Assembly: GCA_002774185.1 (NCBI GenBank)
Contig: PEZG01000045.1
Location: 1 to 5,919 of the forward strand
Reading direction: 5' to 3'
Length of the DNA stretch: 5,919 nt
From: Candidatus Roizmanbacteria bacterium CG09_land_8_20_14_0_10_41_9
Lineage (GTDB): Bacteria; Patescibacteriota; Microgenomatia; UBA1406; GWC2-37-13
The position numbers and the translations under genes are program-made. Positions within the stretch are counted from its first letter, which is position 1; every line of letters begins with the position of its first letter. The notes beneath the pieces were generated by a model. The model saw nothing but the letters and a program-made list of their open reading frames with translations. It was not told where the DNA came from and searched no databases. This document shows positions 1 through 5,418 of the stretch, in pieces.

Positions 1-312
1 TGCCGGGCCGGAAGAAATAAATTGCACCAGCCATTTTTGGATCATGAGTCCGATTTCATAGGAATCGGTTGTTCCTAATTCTTTTTTGGGATCAATGTTG
101 AGGGATTTGTAATTGTCCAGCGTCTTCTGCCCCATTCCTGTGATAAACTCTTTACGTTCTACGGGATAGTGTTTATTTGCGAGCTCTTGACTTGCTAAAA
201 TGAGTTTACAAGCAACCATTTTTAACCCAACCCGTTCAAACCGTTTAATAATTTCTCCAATGAGCCCCCGCTGGACTGCGTCGGGCTTTAATACAACAAG
301 GGTTTGTTCCAT
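1..312 (-). CDS. ndk: Nucleoside-diphosphate kinase, N-terminal 104 residues (cut by window edge)
   Basis: This enzyme transfers the gamma phosphate between nucleoside triphosphates and diphosphates through a phosphohistidine, in the cytoplasm. Reading leftward from ATG at 312, the frame is open to base 1. It begins MEQTLVVLKPDAVQRG, and the family's conserved lysine motif (LKPD, K9) is followed by GLIGEIIKRFE and GLKMVA, as in typical NDK. After Y49 the usual roughly 17 residues leading to the SGP motif are replaced by about 51 residues (Y49 to S101), an insertion of about 34 residues containing GQKTLDNYKSLNIDP and LGTTDSYEIG. I recall similar long NDKs from Patescibacteria, but could not check this. 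The catalytic histidine lies beyond the window, so activity cannot be judged. No Shine-Dalgarno precedes the ATG; the promoter suggests a leaderless message. The gene diverges from the Rcl-like/RHH gene. Confidence 0.93.
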   Translation of the reverse strand, partial: MEQTLVVLKPDAVQRGLIGEIIKRFERVGLKMVACKLILASQELANKHYPVERKEFITGMGQKTLDNYKSLNIDPKKELGTTDSYEIGLMIQKWLVQFISSGPA

Positions 313-320
313 ATAATTCC

Positions 321-349
321 ATCATACCACATCTTCTTAGAAAATGAAA
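321..349 (-). promoter_or_regulatory. Predicted promoter of ndk, extended -10, leaderless
   Basis: On the minus strand the hexamer TATGAT (326 to 321) is preceded by TGG, giving an extended -10 (TGnTATGAT). A weak -35, TTTCAT (349 to 344), lies 17 bp upstream. The expected start of transcription is near 314-312, which is the ATG itself, so the message would have almost no leader. The -35 abuts that of the divergent promoter, so the two footprints overlap. Based on consensus matching by eye only. Confidence 0.5.
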
Positions 350-366
350 GATTTTTGTGATACAAT
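338..366 (+). promoter_or_regulatory. Predicted promoter of the Rcl-like/RHH gene, extended -10, leaderless
   Basis: TAGAAA (338-343, four of six matches to the -35 consensus) and TACAAT (361-366) are separated by 17 bp, and TGA directly before the -10 makes it an extended type. Transcription should begin near 372-373, that is at the ATG at 372. This decides the start: the earlier in-frame GTG at 357 would lie inside the promoter and upstream of the transcript. Confidence 0.55.
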
Positions 367-371
367 ATACC

Positions 372-929
372 ATGAAGGTATATTTTACCGCTTCCATTTT
401 CGGAAAAAAATACCATCTTCAAAACTACCTTCAAATCGTCAACGCGTTAAAATCCAAAGGGTATTCAGTGATCGCTGACCACATTCTGAACTCTTCTGAA
501 ACAAAAATCCGAATGGAAACCAAAACCGAAAGGCTTAAGTTCCATGAAAAACTGGAGCGATGGATCCAGTCATCCGACTGCATGATTGTAGAGACCACGT
601 TCCCGAGTATTAGCGTCGGGTATGAAATCTCCCTCGCATTGGGACTTGGGAAACCAGTACTGATCCTCTATTCGCAAGGAGATCCTCCCTCACTCCTTGC
701 TCACCACAAGGATGAAAAGCTCCTGTGTGAACGCTACACCTCTGCGACTCTTAGAGATATCATTGAGGATTTCGTTAATTTTGTGGAGGCTGCGGCAGAT
801 GCCAGATTCACCTTCTTTATCACCCCTAAGATAGCTTCACACCTCGAGGAGGTATCCCGAAAGGAAAAGATGCCAAAATCCGTATACCTTCGCCGCCTCA
901 TCGAGGCTGACATACTCTCAAAAAAATAA
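372..929 (+). CDS. DNPH1/Rcl-like (nucleoside 2-deoxyribosyltransferase fold) protein with C-terminal ribbon-helix-helix domain
   Basis: The protein has 185 residues. Residues 1-135 resemble DNPH1/Rcl, the 2'-deoxynucleoside 5'-monophosphate N-glycosidase of the nucleoside deoxyribosyltransferase superfamily: VYFTASIFG at the N-terminus, ERWIQSSD at 62-69, and PSISVGYE at 78-85. E85 matches the nucleophilic Glu of DNPH1 (human E104) and S79 its phosphate-binding Ser98. Aligned from memory, the catalytic Asp (human D80) falls on L61, so hydrolase activity may be lost or altered. Residues 144-183 look like a ribbon-helix-helix domain: a short strand RFTFFIT, helix PKIASHLEEVSRKEK, a turn, then helix PKSVYLRRLIEADI. 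Both modules are dimeric in their families. The start is ATG 372, not GTG 357, because of the promoter. The gene diverges from ndk, so a nucleotide-sensing transcription regulator is a reasonable inference. The Rcl-like assignment is fairly sure; the RHH assignment is probable; the role is unproven. Confidence 0.75.
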   Translation: MKVYFTASIFGKKYHLQNYLQIVNALKSKGYSVIADHILNSSETKIRMETKTERLKFHEKLERWIQSSDCMIVETTFPSISVGYEISLALGLGKPVLILYSQGDPPSLLAHHKDEKLLCERYTSATLRDIIEDFVNFVEAAADARFTFFITPKIASHLEEVSRKEKMPKSVYLRRLIEADILSKK

Positions 930-942
930 AGTTTTGCCCTTT

Positions 943-961
943 ATGCATACCCAATATGTAT
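943..961. repeat. Short imperfect inverted repeat upstream of a promoter
   Basis: ATGCATA (943-949) and TATGTAT (955-961) form inverted 7-bp arms with one mismatch around the 5-nt spacer CCCAA. The right arm touches the -35 of the next promoter. It could be a small operator, or chance in AT-rich DNA. It is too weak and lacks a T-run, so it is not called a terminator for the gene ending at 929. Confidence 0.25.
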
Positions 962-989
962 TGAAAATTACTCTTTTCATTGATACCAT
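961..989 (+). promoter_or_regulatory. Predicted promoter of the orphan gene
   Basis: TTGAAA (961-966, five of six consensus matches) and TACCAT (984-989) are spaced by 17 bp, and TGA before the -10 gives the extended form seen in the other two promoters of the left part. Transcription should begin near 996, six bases before ATG 1002. This favours ATG 1002 over the in-frame TTG at 990, which would be untranscribed. Confidence 0.6.
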
Positions 990-1001
990 TTGAGCATTTC
1001 T

Positions 1002-1775
1002 ATGCTAATTGAGGCACAACCGAACACGCCGACATTTAAGGAAACGGTATCTCCCAGTATCTTACTGTTATCTACACAATTTGGAGCGCCGTTCAGTTGT
1101 CAATTTGATATTTCGCGCCACAATGGTGAAATCCCGACCATTCTTGAAAAAACAAGCCCTGAACCATGGGCACGGCAGATTATTGCAACTACAACATATC
1201 ATCCCTTCGGTGCAAAAAATGGGACGATGTGGGAGGGGTTCCTGTATCAATCAAAAGGGGTGGATCCTGAACAAGTAATTGGAGTGGTTGTAGACTCGGG
1301 AAAAGCCGCGATACGCTCGTTGGAATATCGGTGGGGCCACGACAACGATCGTTGGGATGCGCTGATAAGATATCTAAACGATCAAAGACACCCCTTAAGC
1401 CCACATATTGCAGACGATCTTCAAACCTTAATGACTGGATTTATCGCGCGTTTTAGAGCGAGGCGTACCATGATACAGCAAAAGGATCCCGCTTCCAGAC
1501 ACTACCAAACCGATATCCAAGAATTGGGAAGGCGTAATGTTGCTCTTTTTAGACCTGGGCTCGAAACGGTAGAAGGTGCACTTCGACTGATTCACAACCC
1601 TACTCTGGATAGGTCCGTGGATACGTCTGGTGGACAATCCACTCTCATACGTAATGGAGTGACGGATGAGGTAATTCAAAGTTTAACGGGCGATAGAAAA
1701 AGGGCACTTAACCTTATGCGAGGAATCGGACTGATAGGATACCCTTGGAGACGAGCGGTCATAAACCATACATAG
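1002..1775 (+). CDS. Unrecognised soluble protein of 257 residues
   Basis: I do not recognise this family. The frame is long and uninterrupted, has its own well-formed promoter, and its composition is that of a folded cytoplasmic protein, so it is a real gene. There is no signal peptide or membrane helix. The first 75 residues are probably beta-rich and contain a single Cys (C33) and YHPFG at 66-70. Residues 91-125 carry VIGVVVDSGKAAI followed by the charged aromatic segment YRWGHDNDRWDALIRYL. Residues 135-200 look helical and basic, with RFRARR at 150-155 and GRRNVALFRPG at 176-186. The C-terminal part (215-257) could be a small helical module including TDEVIQSLTGDRKRALNLM. The basic helical half would suit nucleic-acid contact, but that is a guess. 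Its stop lies 17 bp inside the convergent prepilin peptidase gene, and no terminator hairpin is visible after it. Confidence 0.75.
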   Translation: MLIEAQPNTPTFKETVSPSILLLSTQFGAPFSCQFDISRHNGEIPTILEKTSPEPWARQIIATTTYHPFGAKNGTMWEGFLYQSKGVDPEQVIGVVVDSGKAAIRSLEYRWGHDNDRWDALIRYLNDQRHPLSPHIADDLQTLMTGFIARFRARRTMIQQKDPASRHYQTDIQELGRRNVALFRPGLETVEGALRLIHNPTLDRSVDTSGGQSTLIRNGVTDEVIQSLTGDRKRALNLMRGIGLIGYPWRRAVINHT

Positions 1776-2538
1776 ACTTCATTACAGATACCAGCGCACC
1801 TTTGTAAAAAAGTACTAACAGAACTCCGGCTACTAAAAACGGCCCGAATGCAATCCTGCTTTTCAACTTCTTAAGTTTAAAAAGAATGAGGAATATCCCC
1901 ATCAGCCCTCCCAACACAAACGCTAAATAGATTGCGATGAGTCCCTCCAGAGTACCCAGGAGAAATCCGATGATAAACGCGAGCTTCACGTCTCCAAACC
2001 CCATCCCTCGTCCCCGGGTTATCATATGGAGAAAAAAAACGGGCGCCATGACGAGGAATGCGGCAACGATCCGGTCCAAATACAATCCCGCGGTAATCTC
2101 GGAAGAAAACGGAAGGAATAAAGACAGTGAAAACAGTACAACTTGAACGGAATCCGGAATCAGGTGGTATTTTGCATCGGAAACAAAAATAACAATAAAG
2201 CAGGAAACGATAAGCAAAATGATGAATTTTTTCAAAATCAGGCCCGTGCCCAAGGGCTGGATATGCACCCACGAAAAAACGAATAATAAACCCGTGGCTA
2301 ATTCAACTAGAGGGTACTGGATAGAAACCTTTTTGTTGCAATACCGGCACTTTCCCATCAAAAAAAAATAGGAAACCAATGGGAACAGATCCCTCCATCC
2401 AAGCACGTGCCCACAGGAATCGCATCGGGAGCGTCCCATGATAGATTCCTCTTGGGGAAGCCGGTCAATCAATACATTTAAAAATGATCCTATTGCAGTC
2501 CCGAACAGGAATAGGAAAATATAAAATATTATAGGCAT
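1759..2538 (-). CDS. pilD: Type IV prepilin peptidase / N-methyltransferase (A24 family)
   Basis: This integral membrane aspartic protease cleaves the leader of type IV prepilins (and pseudopilins) and usually methylates the new N-terminus. All the hallmarks are present in 259 residues. GSFLNVLIDRLP (17-28) starts the N-terminal domain, two zinc-type pairs C39/C42 and C64/C67 sit in the cytoplasmic loop, the first catalytic Asp is D121 in DAKYHLIPD, and the second is D183 in GMGFGDVKL. Several hydrophobic helices surround these, with a terminal one near 233-248. The length fits the bifunctional family. The start ATG at 2538 follows the rhodanese-like stop by 12 nt and has no clear Shine-Dalgarno, so translation may depend on coupling. 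No pilin gene is in the window; substrates must be encoded elsewhere. It is the last gene of the minus-strand operon and overlaps the convergent orphan gene. Confidence 0.95.
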   Translation of the reverse strand: MPIIFYIFLFLFGTAIGSFLNVLIDRLPQEESIMGRSRCDSCGHVLGWRDLFPLVSYFFLMGKCRYCNKKVSIQYPLVELATGLLFVFSWVHIQPLGTGLILKKFIILLIVSCFIVIFVSDAKYHLIPDSVQVVLFSLSLFLPFSSEITAGLYLDRIVAAFLVMAPVFFLHMITRGRGMGFGDVKLAFIIGFLLGTLEGLIAIYLAFVLGGLMGIFLILFKLKKLKSRIAFGPFLVAGVLLVLFYKGALVSVMKSMYGL

Positions 2539-2542
2539 AGTA

Positions 2543-2578
2543 ATTGCATGCTATGGGATAGTTATATATGATTGCATG
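2543..2578. repeat. Pair of 8-bp direct repeats at the pilD start
   Basis: ATTGCATG occurs at 2543-2550 and again at 2571-2578, exactly 28 bp apart, one copy just upstream of the prepilin peptidase ATG and the other inside the end of the rhodanese-like gene. It may be a paired protein-binding site or chance; nothing else supports a function. Confidence 0.15.
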
Positions 2579-3279
2579 TCTACGGTACCCCATTCTGACT
2601 CAGGAAGCCAAAAATTCGTAAGGTGTCTCCATTCGTTCCACCCCACGGCGAGGATTCGGCAGTCTATGGAACGTTCCAAGAGGAAAAACGCTACTTTTCG
2701 GTGCGCTTCGGAAAAAGACGATCCAGCATACAGGATAAGTTCTTTGTTATTGATGGAATGTTTTTTGAACGCGGACACGATCTGTTCCTTCCTTTCGTCA
2801 ATCGTGGATATCGCGTCCAAATTCGCGTAAGCGGGGATATTGATACCCCCTCTAATATGACCCTGCTTGTATTCGCTGGGAGAACGTACGTCCACAAGAA
2901 GAAAATTCACGTCTTTCGCATCCATCCGTTTTTTTAACGCGTACGGATCGACGGTGAACAGGGATTCGAACATCGCGTATTCCTTTAAACGATCTTTTGA
3001 AAAGGAATAGGGTATTTTTTTTGCGGATGTGGGTTTTGAATCCTGTTTTCCAATGGGTAGGATTTTTTTTGCGTAGGAAACAACCACCGGGAACTTATAG
3101 ATGAAGAGCGTAAGACACAGTCCCGCAAAAATACTAAGCAAAAACGGAAATACAACAATGTTTATGAATGATCGCATTCCACCAATCCACAACATGTTGC
3201 GTGTTTCTTTGTAGGTGAATCCATTTTTTTTAGTTTCCCGCTTGTTGGTTTTTGCCGATTTCATACCTTGTATCATCAT
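2551..3279 (-). CDS. Membrane-anchored rhodanese-like protein lacking the catalytic cysteine
   Basis: The 242-residue protein has a basic N-terminus, one strong hydrophobic segment (about residues 38-63), a linker, and a single rhodanese-like domain at about 108-228. The positive N-terminus predicts that the domain lies outside the membrane. Rhodanese landmarks are visible: LLVDVRSPSEYKQGHIRGGINIP (127-149, in two parts LLVDVRSPSEY and GHIRGGINIP) and the terminal ILAVGWNEW (209-217). The active-site loop normally reads YCxxGxxS; here it is YAGSSFSE, with Ala185 where the sulfur-carrying Cys belongs. Sulfurtransferase activity is therefore unlikely, and a binding role is more probable. The only other Cys residues are C55 (membrane) and C207. 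The gene starts 9 nt after the permease stop. ATG 3279, ATG 3276 and ATG 3264 are all possible starts; an internal promoter would favour 3264 (237 residues), while operon read-through would allow 3279. Confidence 0.85.
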   Translation of the reverse strand: MMIQGMKSAKTNKRETKKNGFTYKETRNMLWIGGMRSFINIVVFPFLLSIFAGLCLTLFIYKFPVVVSYAKKILPIGKQDSKPTSAKKIPYSFSKDRLKEYAMFESLFTVDPYALKKRMDAKDVNFLLVDVRSPSEYKQGHIRGGINIPAYANLDAISTIDERKEQIVSAFKKHSINNKELILYAGSSFSEAHRKVAFFLLERSIDCRILAVGWNEWRHLTNFWLPESEWGTVDMQSYITIP

Positions 3280-3303
3280 ACCGTACGGTTATTCGTATCG
3301 CAA
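3275..3303 (-). promoter_or_regulatory. Possible internal promoter for rhodanese-like gene and pilD
   Basis: TTGCGA (3303 to 3298, four of six matches) and TATGAT (3280 to 3275, five of six) are 17 bp apart on the minus strand, across the end of the permease gene. Transcription would begin near 3268, four bases before ATG 3264, the same near-leaderless geometry as the promoters in the left part. The -10 overlaps the alternative ATG codons at 3279 and 3276, so TATGAT may partly reflect coding sequence. Confidence 0.35.
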
Positions 3304-5418
3304 GGCGTTGAGCGCAGAAATCTTTTTGGCGCGCTGTGCTGGATACAGTCCGGTGACAAGTCCCACGATGAAGGAAGAAACAATGATGAAGAGAACGAAT
3401 TGGGGTGGAACGTAGGTAAGCTCCAGATACCCCTGGCCTTTCACTATAGCAATCGTGGACACCAGAAATGAAAGACCGTTCCCGATAAGATATCCTAAGA
3501 TCAAGCCTCCGAGACCTCCGGACAACCCCATGATCATCGCCTCTGCTAAAAAAAGGTCTTGTACTTCCTCCGACACCATTCCCATGGTTTTCATCCCTCC
3601 AATTTCCCGCGTACGTTCCAAAAGCGATACGGTAAGGGTATTGAACATTCCCAAGGATGCAACTCCTAAAGCCACCATTCCCAGAAGTCCGAGGACAATG
3701 CGTAGATTCGCGAACAGGGATTCTATTTGCGCAACCGTATCCACAGTGCTTGTGGTCCGGAACCCCATCGTTTCAATGGATTTTCTCACCTTAGCAATAT
3801 CATTCTTATCTTTTAGTATCACCTTCAGCTGCGTGAAGTTGGTTCCGCCGATCTTCTGGATGTCGGTAAACGGCACGTAAAAATGCTGCGAGTCTGCATC
3901 GTCCGAAACGCCCAGGATCTGGTACTCCTCTTCGGATGTGAGGGCTTTTCCCTCAACCTCCGGAACAAGACTTTTCGTCACGATGAATGATACGTTAAAT
4001 TTGGTGTTAAGCGCCTTTTCAACAGGAATATTGAGGAGGTTAAGGAACCCCAAAGAAACAATTGCCTGGCCGCTGGGTTTTGAGATGAACTTATAGGTGT
4101 CCTTTTGTTTTTTTTGTGTGGCTGAGGATGATGCTGAAAGTTCAACCACCTCCAGTCCCCCTGAGCTGGTTGAGACGGTAACGGTTTCATACACAACCGT
4201 AGCTGAATCAGTCGCCTCGGCCGATGAGGAAGCGGTGAGACTTGTGCTTGCGGATGCGGTGGAAGTCAGGCTCGCGCTCTCTGTTGATTCCCCGAGCACG
4301 CTCGCGAACCGGAGTCGATCCATGACTTGAGTATATTTTTCCTGGATACACCCCTTTTCCCATTTCTGAATTCCCTCCTTGTCTAAGATCGGACCCAACT
4401 TCCCGTCGCTCGTCTTAAAAAACAGAGGGACCGTTGCCTGGATCCATTTACCCAGATAGATTGCCTGTTCCGGATCATAGGCAGCTTTTCCCTTTTCGTC
4501 GAATGGATAATAGGACCCTCCCCAATACTCTTTTCCCTTGTATCCCCCTTCAATCCTTCCTGCGTACCCTATGACAGAGGAAGATACCGTGCATGCACTC
4601 CATACCGTCGCTACCTCATCGGGAACAATGTTGAAATAGAGGTCGTTGTCAGAGATCAGGCTATCTAATACTCCTTTCTGGACAGACGTTTGTGCGCCGG
4701 CAACCTGCCCTCCGTAGCTCAAATAGGTTTCATTGCTTGCAAATAATTTCCCTTTGAGAAGTTTCACTTTTGAAAAATCAAGGTACGAACGGGGAGCCGC
4801 ATACACCAATACATCCGTATTTGCCCGATTGTAGCTGACCTTTCCCACGAATGATATGAAGGGAATTGCTTTTCCGACAGAGGAAAGCTTTTCAATTTTC
4901 TTTAGGGTTTCATTATTAAGCCTTAGGCTTGTACTTCCGCCTGTTGATACATCAACCATTTTCAACTCGTCCAAACTTGCGACTCTGCTGATGACAAGTT
5001 TTTCAATCCCATATCCCAAAGAGATCAGAAGGACAATGATCCCGACGCCAACCGACATACCCAACACTGTCACTAAGGATCGGGTTTTTCGCGCTCGTAG
5101 ATTCTCAAATGCCAGATAGATTAGATACGAACGTTTAACTTCTGAAGGTCTCCAGGATTCCAGTTTGTTGATGATGAGGATATGGTAAGGATCCAGGAGT
5201 TTTCCAGGTTTTGAAAAGAGATTCCCCAGAAGATTCCCCATAACAGGAATCTTATGGATGAGTCGGAACATCTTTTCAAAAAGGAAAAAGATCAGAAGGA
5301 GAAAGAATGTAAAAAATAGGAATCCGAATTTAACCAGGTATTTTATGCGAGAAGGGATACTGCGGATGCACTGCAGGATAAGCTGAGGACTCAATAGGTT
5401 CGCGATAATCTTTTTCAT
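3289..5418 (-). CDS. MacB/FtsX-type ABC transporter permease with long extracytoplasmic domain
   Basis: This 709-residue protein is the membrane subunit that partners the ATPase encoded just upstream. The canonical core starts near residue 97: YLAFENLRARKTRSLVTVLG leads into the first membrane helix (about 115-137). Three more helices lie at about 573-600, 628-655 and 673-695, with the family's ERTREIGGMKTMG motif at 601-613 and the ending YPAQRAKKISALNALRYE. Between helix 1 and helix 2 are about 430 extracytoplasmic residues, well above the roughly 200-250 usual for MacB-type domains. They include a Gly/Tyr/Trp-rich stretch (284-305), a Ser/Thr/Ala-rich linker (373-435) and only two cysteines (C276, C357). 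An extra hydrophobic helix sits at 31-48 in a 95-residue N-terminal extension, flanked by Lys/Arg on both sides, so its orientation is unclear. Members of this family act in lipoprotein or peptide transport or in transmitting ATPase motion across the membrane; the substrate cannot be told. The ATG overlaps the ATPase stop (ATGA). Confidence 0.92.
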   Translation of the reverse strand: MKKIIANLLSPQLILQCIRSIPSRIKYLVKFGFLFFTFFLLLIFFLFEKMFRLIHKIPVMGNLLGNLFSKPGKLLDPYHILIINKLESWRPSEVKRSYLIYLAFENLRARKTRSLVTVLGMSVGVGIIVLLISLGYGIEKLVISRVASLDELKMVDVSTGGSTSLRLNNETLKKIEKLSSVGKAIPFISFVGKVSYNRANTDVLVYAAPRSYLDFSKVKLLKGKLFASNETYLSYGGQVAGAQTSVQKGVLDSLISDNDLYFNIVPDEVATVWSACTVSSSVIGYAGRIEGGYKGKEYWGGSYYPFDEKGKAAYDPEQAIYLGKWIQATVPLFFKTSDGKLGPILDKEGIQKWEKGCIQEKYTQVMDRLRFASVLGESTESASLTSTASASTSLTASSSAEATDSATVVYETVTVSTSSGGLEVVELSASSSATQKKQKDTYKFISKPSGQAIVSLGFLNLLNIPVEKALNTKFNVSFIVTKSLVPEVEGKALTSEEEYQILGVSDDADSQHFYVPFTDIQKIGGTNFTQLKVILKDKNDIAKVRKSIETMGFRTTSTVDTVAQIESLFANLRIVLGLLGMVALGVASLGMFNTLTVSLLERTREIGGMKTMGMVSEEVQDLFLAEAMIMGLSGGLGGLILGYLIGNGLSFLVSTIAIVKGQGYLELTYVPPQFVLFIIVSSFIVGLVTGLYPAQRAKKISALNALRYE
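4114..4302 (-). other. Ser/Thr/Ala-rich low-complexity linker inside the permease
   Basis: Codons for residues 373-435 encode a segment dominated by Ser, Thr and Ala with scattered Glu, such as ESASLTSTASASTS and TVTVSTSSGG, ending in a basic QKKQKD. Serine and threonine codons are mixed, so this is not a recent expansion of a nucleotide repeat. It lies on the outer face of the membrane between two folded parts of the extracytoplasmic domain, and resembles flexible, often glycosylated, surface-protein linkers. Confidence 0.8.

Noticed and set aside
357..371. GTG at 357 as the start of the Rcl-like/RHH gene
   Set aside because: The five extra codons lie on the predicted -10 box, and family members begin close to the VYF motif that follows ATG 372.
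927..945. Terminator after the Rcl-like/RHH gene
   Set aside because: Only a 4-bp AAAG/CTTT stem is possible and there is no T-run after it.
990..1001. TTG at 990 as the start of the orphan gene
   Set aside because: It lies upstream of the predicted transcription start near 996; ATG 1002 is a better codon.
1068..1404. Minus-strand open frames inside the orphan gene
   Set aside because: Short, Cys/Arg/Pro-rich shadow products without start signals, overlapping a longer frame that has a promoter.
3455..3880. Plus-strand open frame of 141 codons
   Set aside because: It is antisense to the conserved C-terminal permease core; its Pro/Arg-rich product has no family features.
4097..4330. Plus-strand open frame with a Val/Thr/Ala-rich product
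   Set aside because: It mirrors the Ser/Thr-rich linker on the other strand; compositional bias there keeps the antisense frame open.
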